DNA of 33,576 nt from Nemertoderma westbladi. Taxonomy: Eukaryota > Xenacoelomorpha > Nemertodermatida > Nemertodermatidae. Below the pieces are notes generated by a model. That model made no database searches. It was not told where the DNA came from and saw only the letters and a list, made by a program, of their open reading frames with translations. The DNA lies in NCBI GenBank assembly GCA_032718475.1, contig JAUCBJ010006477.1, positions 1-33,576 of the forward strand. Reading direction: 5' to 3'. Below, piece by piece: positions 12,404 through 23,315 of the stretch. Each line of letters opens with the position of its first letter. Positions within the stretch are counted from its first letter, which is position 1. The translations under genes and the position numbers were made by a program.

Positions 12404-12440
12404 GAAGCAGGACAATTCGGTCCCATTAATTTTGTGTTTT

Positions 12441-12542
12441 GGGACCGAATTGTCCGGTACCGAATTGTCCGGGACCGAATTGTCCGGGACCGAATTGTCC
12501 GGGACCGAATTGTCCGGGACCGAATTGTCTGGGACCAAATTT
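12441..12542 (+). repeat. 15-bp tandem array, forward units (foldback left arm)
   Basis: There are about seven units of GGGACCGAATTGTCC with scattered substitutions (one GGTACC variant, one TGTCT ending). The unit is itself nearly palindromic (GGAC…GTCC). Open frames across it are by-products of a repeat whose period is a multiple of three. Confidence 0.92.
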
Positions 12543-13117
12543 AATTGGTACTACTGTACTATATAATGGTGAATGTTATAGAACCTTAAAAGATATTATT
12601 ATATGGTAGCTGGTGTTTCTTTTTTCTAGCTAGTATTTTTTTGAAAATAAAAAAATTTTACTTTTTTTTGTTAACATTATTAGTTAGAGTAGCTATTATG
12701 GTGTTTTTATGGAGCTTGTGAATTATTTACTAGCTAGTAATATGATGTATTTAAAATGTGTAAAACTGATTTTTTTTATATATTGCGTAAGTATACTGTA
12801 TGTGTTGTTGGTTGGTTAACAAGCCTAAATTATTATCGTAGATAATAATAGCTGGATCTCATTCAGGGACTGTTATAATATCATCAATATTTTTGGTAAT
12901 TAATATAATCAGCAACAGTTTAGGCCTAATTGTGAAATATCAATATAATAATGTTTTCGAACACTTCAATAACAAAAATAAAAAAAGTATAGTATTTTTA
13001 AAAGTTCAAAAAATTCTAGCTAGTAAATAACACTAGCTACCATAAAAAAAATATCTCTACTAATGTTCTAGAACATTCACCAATATCAAAAAAGCACTAA
13101 GAAGCTGCTATCAGGAA

Positions 13118-13373
13118 CCGGACAATTCGGTCCCGGACTATTCGGTCCCGGACAATTCGGTCCCGGACTATTCGGTCCCGGACTATTCGGTCCCGGACAA
13201 TTCGGACACGGACAATTCGGTCCTGGACAATTCGGTCCTAGGACAATTCGGTCCCGGACAATTCGGTCCCGGACAATTCGGTCCCGGAGAATTCGGTCCC
13301 ATTTATTTAGTGTTTTGGGACCGAATTGTCCGGGACCGAATTGTCTGGACCGAATGTCCGTGACCGAATTGTC
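13118..13373 (-). repeat. 15-bp tandem array, mostly reverse units (foldback right arm)
   Basis: About twelve units of GGACAATTCGGTCCC occupy 13118-13300, with some GGACTATTCGGTCCC variants and small indels near 13240. A 16-base spacer follows, then about four units in the opposite orientation up to 13373. The array is the inverted counterpart of the one at 12441-12542. Confidence 0.92.
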
Positions 13374-13381
13374 CTACATCC

Positions 13382-15530
13382 GAAACTTATGCAGTTGCGC
13401 TTTGTGGATAACAAACAATTCGGGATAAATCGAACGAATACTCCAAATAAGAATGTCACAAACGCTACGCCCAATCTTAATGAATTTGAGTCGTTCTATA
13501 GGGGAATAAATGCACATGAAGGGACATTCGAGGAATTAGGGGTTGAGCCTGAGGTGAACTATAGGAATTTTAGTGATTGTCAATTTGCATTTGAACATGA
13601 ACTTAGCGAAGCAATGACAGAGGAAGGGGGTATTCGAGGGCATTAAGCGGTTGAAGCCTGGCAAAGTTGCAGGAGTAGACAATATCCTTAATGAATTCAT
13701 TATTAACGGCAGCTCAAAAGTTGTTATCAGTATTTACACCACTCTTTAATTTTAATTTGTATTCTGAAAATTTCCCTATGTCTTAGGCAAAGTGGGTTAT
13801 TGTTCCTATTTACAAAAATAAGGGAGATACAAGGGATTCAGACAATTACAGGGGAATTACACTTTTGAGTGTGCTCAGCAAACTATTTACTTCTATTATA
13901 AACATGAGATTGGTAAACTGGTCTGATTGCTTTGGAATAATAATTGACTCCCAAGCTGGGTTTAGGGAAGGCTTTAGTACAGTCGACAACATTTTTATTT
14001 TAAACGCACTGATTAATAAAGTTACACACCATAAAGGAGGTTCTAAACTATACTGCTCCTTCGTAGACCTACGCAAAGCGTTTGACCGGGTTGATAGGAA
14101 TGCACTGATGGGGTTTTCCAAGAGAATATTTGCCACTATTAAAAGTATATTGTATGGAAAAATTAAATCTTGTGTAAGGGACTCTGATGGAAGCACTTTA
14201 TCTCGTAACGTCGACTGTCTTTTGGGTGTGCGGCAGGGGGAGAGTTTATCTCCACTGTTATTTTCATTATTTTTGAATGACGTGGAGCAAACACTCGCAA
14301 GTAGTAATGCTAATTGGGCTGTGTGTAGGACTTTATAAAGTGTTCTTATTGTTGTTTGCTGATGACATAGCACTTCTCGCGGATTCTGCCAGTGACTCGC
14401 AACATTTACTGGACGTTTTTGGCTATTACTGTGACTTCTGGGGTTTGGAGGTTAACCTTGACAAGTCGAAAATAGTTGTTTTTAGACGTGGGCTTAGAGA
14501 GTCGTGGACATATAAGGGTAGTATTATGGAAATTGTCCTTAATTATGTTTACCTAGGAATAAATTTATCGTGCATGAGTAGTTATACATTGACACAAGAA
14601 ACTCTCGCTGGAAAAGCTAATAAAGCATATTTTGCTTTGTTGCAGTGTGTTTCCAAGTTTCCAAACTTGGAATTTGGCAGATATATATATATTTTTAATA
14701 CCCTTTTAGGCCCATACTGGAATATGGATACCAGGTGTGGGGCCTGCATAGAGCTAGCGATAAGGAGAGAATACATCTAAAATATTTGAAAAGATTTTTG
14801 TGTGCAAGGACGAGTACACCAAACATCAAAGTATACGGGAAAATGGGTATTTTGCCACTTATTTGTCGGAGAAAGGTCGCTGTAGTCAAATACTGGCTGA
14901 AAATAATAAGGCTACCACCAAATAGACTTCTGAAGCAGGCATATAACATGCTCTTATTGTACGATAATAATAAAAATTGAGCGACGCAGGTTAGAGGATT
15001 GTTTGATTACTATGGATATAGTTGGGCTTTTCAGGCACAGTATGTTGAAAATGATGTCAAATTCATACAACGATTTACACAATCTGTTTCAGACAACTAT
15101 GTGCAAACATGGTGGTCTTCCATAGCAGCTTCACCTAAGGGTACTTACTCTCTATTTCAAATACCAATTCAAGAAAGAAAAATGTATTATTGCTCTAGCA
15201 GACAAACCTAATGTACGGAAGGCATTTTCCCGCTTCCGCTGTGGCTCTCACGATTTAAGATTTGAATCAGGAAGGGGGAATAATGAGCCTCGGGAAGAAA
15301 GATTGTGTGTTTTATGTGGCACAAATGAGATTGAAGACGAGATGCACTTCCTATTAAAATGCAATTTTTTTCATTACCTTCGAATTCAAATTATAAATAG
15401 TAGATTCCACCAGAGACCAACACTGGCCAAATTTAGAGAATTAATGCTGTCTCAGCACGATTTAATTATTAAAAATCTGCATTGTTTGTCTTTCAGGTGA
15501 TGAAAAGACGACAATCGTTTTTCAGTGCGT
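13382..15530 (+). pseudogene. Non-LTR retrotransposon reverse transcriptase with C-terminal zinc-knuckle, decayed
   Basis: Consecutive frames encode a LINE ORF2 interrupted by stops and frameshifts. In order: the pre-RT motif KRLKPGKVAGVDNILNEF (about 13644-13700), then stops near 13746 and 13783; PIYKNKGD and NYRGITLLSVLSKLFT (about 13800-13890); QAGFREG and FVDLRKAFDRV in palm motif A (about 13950-14095); GVRQGESLSPLLFSLFLND (about 14225-14280); catalytic LLFADDIALLAD (about 14345-14390); and a thumb/connection region. At about 15300-15390 a CVLC…EDEMHFLLKC zinc-knuckle-like tail resembles the zf-RVT segment of many animal LINEs. The clade is not assignable by eye. Breaks include shifts near 13640, 14330, 14730, 14970 and 15200. 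With the piece at 12152-12403 it forms one element split by the foldback insertion. Confidence 0.85.
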
Positions 15531-16536
15531 TATAACTACGCATGGAAAAGCCCACAATAATTAGTATAGGCGAATGAATGGAATTGAAAATATGAAAAAT
15601 ACTTTTATATAATTTGATGTTGGCCAGTATTATAATTAAATAATTCGTAATTCAATAATAATATATGCTACTCGTCCCGTTTAGTACTTATATAGCACTA
15701 TAGTTTCATACTTTTTTTCTTTACATATACATTCTCCCCTATTGGTTATCATCAGTTTGCTATGCAGTCTTGTTCATACCACAAATTTATTTTTTTACAT
15801 GCAGGAAAAAACGAATATTTATAAAATTCCGACAGCAGTCAACACCGCACCGCACGCACCTATCTGTATAATTAAATTTACTTTAAACATTCTAGAACTC
15901 TCCAGATGCGGGGGTGAGCTAAAACTACACTAGCTATGCTATAGCGGAAGCTCACACCAATCAACCCAGCAATCAATTTTGTAGGGTATTGTGCGTTATT
16001 TTTATTTTATATTTTGGAGGAAATAAATAAATAAGAAATAAGTTTATGTGCAATTTCAAAATGTCTCTTTACATGGTATATACAGTATTTTTTAAAAAGT
16101 TAGTTTAACTAGTTATTTACATTTTGGATACTAATGGGTCAATGGGTGCGTTCTTATAACCGTTCTTCTTATTATACATGTCAATATCGTAAACATGTGC
16201 ATGTACAATTTTATATATAAATAGGTTTTATTTTGGCACTGGGCTCTGCTAACTTTATTTAACGAACTTAATTATGTAGAGTAATATTATAAGTGAGTGG
16301 TGGTGGAACTATAACTTCTAGAGACAGGTTGATTGGTCATGTAACGTTACCGTACCGTAAATTGTGTTACTGTCAACAATAGCCAAATGTGGCTTGTTGG
16401 TAAATTAAATATTAATAATAATAACTATCGGAGAGCAGCACATACTACTATAGGCATGGAGTAGGACATGGGGGCAATGCGAACTCAGGAATTAAACCCG
16501 GAGATGGCTAAAACTCAAATATTTCTTTCCTTAAGA
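15531..16536. other. AT-rich part of intron 1
   Basis: No gene or repeat recognised after the 3' end of the first LINE. Confidence 0.5.
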
Positions 16537-16561
16537 GGGGGGGGGGGGGGGGGGGGGGGGG
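16537..16561 (+). repeat. Poly-G run of 25
   Basis: Twenty-five consecutive G residues. Such a run can form G-quadruplex structures and its length is likely polymorphic or affected by sequencing error. Confidence 0.95.
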
Positions 16562-16819
16562 ATTGTAGCGCATTTTCTGACCAAAAAGTCGAATTTTTGA
16601 AACATATCCTATAGGATGCAGAATTTCATGCTGAATCCAAATATGGAAAACTTTTTCTCATATCGTGCTTAGTTTTCGAGATATCTGGGGTAGAAAATAC
16701 TGGCTCTTATATCGCAATATCAGTAAAAGCGATGAAGTTTGGGGTTTGCATTCAATTTCTGCAAATTTCTGTCCTCAGTGGTGTCAATTGGATGTCTCCT
16801 CGAGAAAGATCACAAAATT

Positions 16820-17082
16820 TAATCGAGAAGGTATTTTTTTTATGATTATTGGACCTACTGATCAGTTTTTAAGTCGAGTGTATATGAGTGTATACGACCA
16901 CTAGAACTGGAGATCATACATTTTGAAGATCTCTGATTACCGATAAGTCTATTCCGTGTAATCCTGCAAAGACCGTACGCAGAGTCGCATATTCGAGTCC
17001 CGTCTTTATTCCGGAGACTTGAAGTTGTCTTATAAACTGATCAATAGGTCCAATAATAATAAAAAAATACCTTCTCAATTAA
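16820..17082. mobile_element. Inverted-repeat element with about 53-bp arms
   Basis: The arm at 16820-16872 (AATCGAGAAGGTATTTTTTT, ATTATTGGACCTACTGATCA) is the near-perfect reverse complement of 17029-17082. The 155-base centre includes CGCATATTCGAGTCCCG (about 16987-17003), which resembles a Pol III B-box, but no matching A-box is clear. It is a probable small non-autonomous element. Confidence 0.7.
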
Positions 17083-17693
17083 AACCATGACATTCATTGT
17101 AGTTTAAGCTATCAGTGGCGGACTATGCATTAATTTAACCACTCACGTATTTCAAAATAGCATTATGCAATCGTTTACTACTGCTGCGTTCATATTAAAT
17201 AACCAACCATAACTTTTGGAGCAAAATCTCTACTAGTACTGAGACAATGCTCATAAAACACAATTGCCTTGTGAAATTGCCTGTCATTCATACTAAAGTA
17301 GTAACTTTTAACAATCTTTGCATGGACCTCCTCTTCATTTGAACCTTGGTGTTTCATACATTTATACAAAATATACAGTATTTAATAAAATTATATATAT
17401 ATTAATAAAAAAAGTTATAAACTTTATATATACTTCACAGGTACTTTGGTATTAGTACATTTTCTAGGGAATATTCTTCAACTAATTTAATAATACATTC
17501 AAGAAGAAAATAATGAGTTAATATAATAAATCTGTTAAAAAAAACAGACTAAATCATTAAAATGTTTAATACAAGACACCGTAATATCAAATAACTTCGA
17601 ATTACCTACCAGTACCTACCTACTGTACGTACATCAGCCACACCCTAGGATGAATCACTAGTAGACGCCACAACTTCACTGCCACAGTTCGGG

Positions 17694-18896
17694 TAGTAAT
17701 ATTTACTGACAGTTGTTAGCAACATAAAGTAACATAAAGGACCCCCTTGGAAATAAGCTGCAAAGCTTTAGGGGTAATGTTGGACAATAGCTTTATACCG
17801 GTATATTGTTTGGTGTATTTGTTATTGTTTTTACATAATGGATAAATAAATCTATCTATCTATCTATCTATCTAGCGGTTATTGCACATGCTATCCAAAA
17901 GTTATCCAATTTTTGCACAGGCTATCCAACAGTTATCCAATTTTTGCACACGCTATCCAACAAATATCGAAAATGTATGGCTGCCGGCTGTCTGGGATTT
18001 TTTTCATTTTTACATTGACTGTATTAAGGGCAGGTCTCCTTGAAATAATTTTAAAGTTTTGTACCGGTACCACATACTGATATCAGGATATGATATGCAG
18101 CCTTTGTTATACTGTAGTACTGGTTCCGGTATTGTATTTATGGTCTGACCGATTATACCGGAACTGAACCTTGGAAAGGTTTCCGCCTTGTCTTTGTATT
18201 TCCTTCTGACGACGTCGAATCAAATGCGTGCCTGCTGGCGCTTCCTAACAGTGTTGCCCGTGTAATGAAGAACATTGGTGTATATCGAAAGTATTGACCG
18301 GAGACCATGTGATGAAAGTCGTTCGTTCGTCCCCATCCTCCGTCAATGTTTCCCAACATACCAATGTCCGTCGTCCCCTCTCCATATGCATGCATACCTC
18401 ATCACTGCTACTGAAAATTTGTGAATTTGTGACATGGTTGTGTTACTCGCGATGACAACCGGTATATTATTGGTGATGACTGGATGAGCGGATGAGCCAA
18501 TAGAGGGAAGATCCAGTCCAGTCACTCAGTGAACGGTAGAGATTCGAAAGAACAATGGCACTACCAGAAGGATTAATTTCTTAAATGATTAGGATTAATT
18601 AATTAATTAAAAATCGGTCAACCCATGAAGACAATACTATAGTAAAGGCTGCTAACCTAATCTCAGTAGTCATAGTGTGATACAACTATAAAATTATTTC
18701 ACGAAGATCTACCTTTAGCTTTAATAAATTTAAAAATGAAATCCCAGACAGCCGGGAGACCATTTTTGTCTTTTTAAATACATTTTCGATAACTGTTGGA
18801 TAGCCTATGCAAAAATTGGATAACTGTTGGATAGCCTTTGCAAAAATTGGATAACTGTTAATAACCGGTAACAACTGTCAGTAAATATTACTATCC
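17694..18896. mobile_element. Second foldback-like inverted-repeat element (1.2 kb)
   Basis: A 12-base direct repeat CCACAGTTCGGG at 17682-17693 and 18897-18908 brackets long inverted arms that start TAGTAATATTTACTGACAG. The left arm runs to about 18060 and the right from about 18680. The arms contain a 31-bp tandem subrepeat (GCTATCCAACAGTTATCCAA plus TTTTTGCACAG): about 2.5 copies at 17889-17965 and matching reverse copies at 18795-18860. Both arms also share GGCTGTCTGGGATTT and TGAAATAATTTTA. The unique centre (about 18070-18670) has only short open frames that I do not recognise, so the element appears non-autonomous. A LINE-tail fragment is nested in the left arm. Confidence 0.8.
17721..17872 (+). 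mobile_element. LINE/SINE 3'-tail fragment nested in foldback arm, (TCTA)n end
   Basis: This 152-base segment interrupts the left arm at a point where the right arm is continuous. It contains CCCCCTTGGAAATAAGC, AAAGCTTTAGGGGTAAT and TTGTTTGGTGTA, shared with 31274-31400, and ends in a TCTATCTA microsatellite. Flanking TAGC (17717-17720 and 17873-17876) may be a short target duplication. It resembles the 3' end of a truncated non-LTR element or a SINE using that tail. Confidence 0.75.
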
Positions 18897-18908
18897 CCAC
18901 AGTTCGGG

Positions 18909-20162
18909 ATCTCCCATGTAAATCCCAATTAATCTGCATTAGCATTAAGACCAGTGCTTTCAGCAGACGTTTCTGGAATGCAAATAGCAACTTGTTTCCT
19001 CTCGCCAACTGGCTGTCACAGAACAAGTTCACGCATAGGTCAGAGTTCTATGAAACCAATGTCTGGAGAGTCTCATCCTAAATGTATGCAGGGTGGAGCC
19101 GGGTTTTGACAATTCTCAGCCACCAAGATTGTAGTATTCCTTGTTGGTTAACTGAGCATTGTTTTTTATATACCATGAACCTGAGCAGCATCCAGGTGTA
19201 TGTACAATCTTGGGATATGTGCCTTCTTCAGTAATTTGTAATCTATTATTCTGCTTCCACCGCTATAATAGACTAAACGGTTTAGTTTTAAGTTTATGAG
19301 GAATACCGGCAGTATCGGAACCTGGTTGAATATTCTTGGCATGGTTGCTCAGGAATCTTTCTCTAATCATAGATGATCCAACAAAAATAGTTTAGCTTGG
19401 CAATACCTTTTACTAGTTTAGCTTCGCAATACCTTTTACTAGTATAGCTCCACAATAACTATCAATAGCAATAAGTAACTCATCTTATGTTTTCATGTGA
19501 TGATTGATTATGATTGATTCGTTTTAATTCATGTACAAAAAAACATGTAAAAAGGAATATACATACTATAAACATTAAACCATACATAATAGGCATACGA
19601 CATTCTGTACCGGTGCTACAATTAAGCATTCAATTTAAATCTGTAATTAAACAGTAATGTGCATTCTAGTACCAACTAATCTACCAATTAATTATAAACC
19701 TATAAGCATTGCCTAATACTGGAATTTAGTTTGAGTACTGATGTGAATTGTTTGAAATGGAAGATATATCGTTGTATCTCCTATTCAATTATGGTGCCTT
19801 TGTTGCTTTCTACAGTACTGCATTCTACATTTGTCAATAATGCAAATATATTTGATAAAATCAATCATTGGGTCAATAAAATGTACGTGAAGGACTTTTT
19901 ATTAATTTCCTGTCTACTGATTAATGCAGAAAGAACACTGATAGTACTTTTATGGAAGAGTAGCAAATTCACTTTGCTCAAGGGCTGGTTGTAATTGGAA
20001 CCCAACCCACTCAAACATGACTTTCAATGACAGATGACACTTGTACGACGTACATATCAGGCTGTTTTGTTTCTCGGTATTAATGATCTCATTTAACTTA
20101 TTGATGATCACATTTATATTGTCCAGTATGTCTGTTTATAAGGTCTGAGGCAGCCGCTACTG
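18909..20162. other. AT-rich part of intron 1
   Basis: Only the 28-bp tandem triplet at 19388 stands out. An 87-codon frame at 19731 is not recognisable. Confidence 0.5.
19388..19462 (+). repeat. Short tandem repeat, three units of about 28 bp
   Basis: TAGTTTAGCTTGGCAATACC, TAGTTTAGCTTCGCAATACC and TAGTATAGCTCCACAATA occur in succession, the first two followed by TTTTAC. Confidence 0.85.
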
Positions 20163-21306
20163 GTGTGCAATAATTATGCATGGGTTTCGAATTTGCGTGA
20201 ATTGTTTGAATCGCATGTTCCCTTAAGGGAGAAGCGTGTAAAAATCAACTTCAAACATTCCAAACTCAGGGACGAAGACCGCGAGATGATCAAGACTCTA
20301 CGGAGAGAAAAAAGAAGGTGTGAACTGGTGTTTCACAAAGAACGGACCGAGCAGAACAAAGACAATTTAAATGCTGCAAAGTTAGCCTTAGCAAAATCGC
20401 TTCGGGATTCTACTAGAGCCTATTATCGAGACTATATACATAATGATTCAGCTAACATGAAACTTCTATGGAAACTGTTTAAAAGGTTATTGGGCAAAGC
20501 AGATAATGTTGTTTTACCGTCCACTCATGGTAGTAGTGCTGACCTGGCAACGAAGTTTTCTAAATTTTTCACCGAAAAAATTGAAAAGATTATATTGATC
20601 TTCAAAACGGGCTGCCTATGTAATAATCTTCCGAAATTGTACAAAACAAATTTTTGTGAATTTCAGCCTTTTCACAAGGACGACTTGGCTAAACTTATTA
20701 GTAAGATGTCCAATGCAACATGTGAACTGGACTGTATGCCGACGCCGTTATTTAAATCTATAATTCCAGTTGTGATTCAACCCTTAACGATGTATGTAAA
20801 TATGGTTTTAATGGAAGCGGAATTCCCAACATTTCTAAAAACGGCTATTGTAAGACCTTGTCTGAAGAAGCCTGATCTAGATGCTGAGATACTGAAAAAT
20901 TACCGACCCATATCTAATCTGAGTTTCTTATCGAAGATAATTGAGAAGGCCATACTATTTAGGACATCATCACAGCTAATCTTCCATCAGTCTCAGTCCG
21001 GCTACAGGCAGAACTATTCCACCGAAACCGCTAATCTATTTCTACTCAATAACTTTCTCAAGGGCATAGATAAGTGTGCATATATAGATTTAAATGCTGC
21101 ATTTGACAATGTAAATCATAAAAATCTATTATATAAGCTTGATAATGAATTTGGGATTACGAGGAATGCTCTGAAGCTTTTTGCGTCTTACTTAACGAAT
21201 AGATATCAACAGGTTAAAATTGAGGATCATGCATCTGAAAAAACACTGCTTCGAACAGGGGTCCCACAGGGTAGTATCCTGGGACCGGCGCTTTACAAAT
21301 GTGTAT
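20163..21306 (+). pseudogene. CR1/L2-like LINE ORF2, linker and RT fingers/palm (5'-truncated)
   Basis: A 381-codon stretch encodes the ORF2 region after the endonuclease. The ESHVPLREKRV and KLRDEDREMIKTLRREKRR linker leads to RT motifs ENYRPISNLSFLSKIIEK-like (about 20900-20950), QSGYR (about 20995), a motif A variant YIDLNAAFDNVNH (about 21078-21120) and GVPQGSILGPALY (about 21258-21295). Motif A has Asn-Ala where Ser-Ala or Lys-Ala is usual. The endonuclease is absent, so the copy is 5'-truncated at about 20160, as is usual for LINE insertions. A +1 frameshift near 21300 moves the rest of the protein to the next frame. Confidence 0.92.
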
Positions 21307-22158
21307 ATGTTTGACTTGTTCTGGCGATTAGATGCATTAGGTGTTAAATGTGCAAATTATGCAGATGATACTCAATTCTTTGTGACAGGAAATGCATCAG
21401 ATATTGCGGCACTGAAAACTCGTATTGCTTCTTGTGTTACATTTCGTTGCTGACTGGATGAATGTTAATCATCTCCTTATTAACCCTGATAAAACCGAAT
21501 TGATATTATATGGTACTAAACAGCAGAGAATGAAAATACCGATGGACACGAGGATAATTTATTATAGAAACTTTGAAATTTCCTTCTCTGAAAAGGTGAA
21601 ATCTCTTGGGGTTATTTTTGACAGTGATTTAAAATTCAAGGATCAAATAGTAGCGACTGCAGTCAAGTCAAAATACTATTTAAGGTCATTATATAAAATC
21701 CGCCCTTACCTTACTAAACCTGCACTTGAAACGTTAGTCCACGCGTTCATAACAAGCAGGATTGATTACTCAAATGTGGTTCTCAAAACATCCGCAAAGT
21801 CAGTTCTGAAACGTTTAAAGTCAATACAAAAGCCCGATTGGTTACTTATTCTCTGCGATATCTAATCATAAATGGAAAATACGAGTATACATCAGTAACT
21901 GCATTGTTAAGATCGCTCCACTGGCTACCTGTTGAGTCTCGTATTGATTACAAAATCGCCTGCATTACGTACAGAAGTCTATTTGGTACAGCTCCCTCCT
22001 ACCTGTGTAATGAGATCGCACCGATTGAGGACTGTCGTGCTCTACGATCCAACCGTCTGATGAAGCTTTATACGCCACTGGTTACGAACACTGAGGCATC
22101 TAAGGCCTTATATGTTTCTGCTCCTAAACTATGGAACCAATTACCATCATTTCTGTGA
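21300..22158 (+). pseudogene. CR1/L2-like LINE ORF2, catalytic palm to C-terminus (frameshifted)
   Basis: The protein continues through three frames. CANYADDTQFF is the catalytic YADD box (about 21347-21380). WMNVNHLLINPDKTELILYG and KSLGVIFDSDLKFKDQI follow after a second shift near 21430, then HAFITSRIDYSN (about 21745-21775). After a third shift near 21835, LHWLPVESRIDYKI and TAPSYL lead to the stop near 22158. The LHWLPV…RI.YKI tail is typical of the CR1/L2 group of the Jockey superfamily. No intact product is possible. Confidence 0.92.
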
Positions 22159-22330
22159 TCCAGCGAAAAAGTTATGTCATACGATCAGTTTAAAAATAGC
22201 CTTAAAACTTTCTTATTTACCGGTAAATATAATTAGTGTGGTGGCTGCAGGCGCCCTGATAAGAATGTAAATATTTCCTAAGGGCGGCTGCAACACCAAA
22301 TATAAATATTCTTTATTATTATTATTATGA
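22159..22330 (+). mobile_element. LINE 3' UTR and (ATT)n tail
   Basis: After the ORF2 stop comes a short 3' region with the imperfect inverted pair GCTGCAGGCGCCCT and AGGGCGGCTGC (about 22244-22292), a possible stem. It ends in a simple ATT repeat at about 22310-22328. A short microsatellite-like tail is common for CR1/L2-type LINEs. I could not define the target duplication because the 5' end is not sharp. Confidence 0.7.
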
Positions 22331-23035
22331 GTGATATTTTCCATGAAAAATTGACGTTGAAAAACGTGACAAATTCCATATTATTGTAATTTTACTGAGG
22401 GTATGTCTCGCCTATCAATGCAGTATAGTATCGATTTACAGGGCCTTGAGAGAAATTTACTTGAACTAAGATAATAACTCATTAGTTATTCATACTCCCT
22501 AGGTGACTTAAGTTACCACAACCAAATCAGAAATATAATTGTACCCTCTCATATACCACCAGGTCTCGGAAAAATCATGGACAATATAGTGTAGTTGTCA
22601 GGGGCACTCTGTAAAACAGTATCGTGATAATCGACCTTGTTGTTTCTTTAACAGTGTTTTCTCGAACAATCTGTTAAATGATGAACAGATATTTTCGCCT
22701 GAAGAAACAAGCAACCAGTTCATACGCATCTCTGCAAACAATGTGCAAAACACATTTCACTACAAAATGTATTGTGTTTGTATGTAATGTACAATTTTTT
22801 AAATCTGTAATCTTAATCCTAATCCCAATTGTAATCAGACTATTCCTTTTTTTAAATCTGTACAATCTTTTGTATGTTTTCTTTGGAATGTTATTTTATA
22901 ATTCTACCTCATGGATACATTCCAATTTATTAAATATCTCAATTAAAGAAACAAAACATTAATTATCTTTTAATCAATAGGTCCAGGATAACACAATATT
23001 AAAGTAACGAACAAACAATTAAAAGCATGTTAAAA
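22331..23035. other. AT-rich part of intron 1
   Basis: Overlapping open frames on both strands at 22674-22962 are hydrophobic by AT-rich composition and not recognisable. Confidence 0.5.
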
Positions 23036-23146
23036 GGTGTTATATGTTATATGGGTGTATTAGGGATTTAAACAATATATTCCATCTTAATTAAAGATGG
23101 AATATATTGTTTAAATCCCTAATACACCCATATAACATATAACACC
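23036..23146. repeat. Perfect 53-bp inverted repeat with 5-nt loop
   Basis: The arms 23036-23088 and 23094-23146 are exact reverse complements (start GGTGTTATATG…, end …CATATAACACC), with the loop AATTA at 23089-23093. Imperfect repeats of the ACACCCAT end follow to about 23170. It lies about 170 bases upstream of the piggyBac fragment. I see no coding content. Confidence 0.95.
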
Positions 23147-23315
23147 CATACACCCATGTAACACCCATAAGTGTCATAAGGATATAAATGTTTTTCTCAA
23201 AGTTTACATGGTAAGATAATGTTGATCGGGAGATAAAGCTTTTTTCTCAAAATTATTTAAATAATGTAATTTTTTCTAAATTCTTTTAAATTATTCTAAA
23301 TTTCACCGTGTTGTA

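Larger units (their letters stand above)
12404..13381. mobile_element. Foldback-type transposon (978 bp), 15-bp subrepeat arrays
   Basis: The element is bounded by an identical 10-base direct repeat, GAAACTTATG, at 12394-12403 and 13382-13391, which looks like a target site duplication. Its ends are inverted copies of a GGACAATTCGGTCC motif. The left end has one reverse unit (12410-12424), a 16-base spacer ending GTGTTTT, then about seven forward 15-bp units GGGACCGAATTGTCC (12441-12542). The right end has about twelve reverse units (13118-13300), the same spacer, then about four forward units (13317-13373). Inside lies a second imperfect inverted repeat, about 12565-12690 against 12965-13086, sharing for example GGTGAATGTT and CTAGCTAG. 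No transposase is present, so it is non-autonomous. Long inverted repeats built of short direct repeats are the hallmark of Drosophila-type FB elements, which also make about 9-bp duplications. Confidence 0.82.

Noticed and set aside
12284-12566. Frames continuing from the LINE into the 15-bp array as a DRIV or GTELSG repeat protein
   Set aside because: The array is non-coding foldback DNA inserted after codon KLM; the read-through is accidental.
13846-14373. 175-codon minus-strand frame
   Set aside because: It is the reverse-strand shadow of the LINE reverse transcriptase coding sequence.
18153-18525. Minus-strand frames in the centre of the second foldback element as a transposase
   Set aside because: Two short overlapping frames lack catalytic motifs of any known transposase family.
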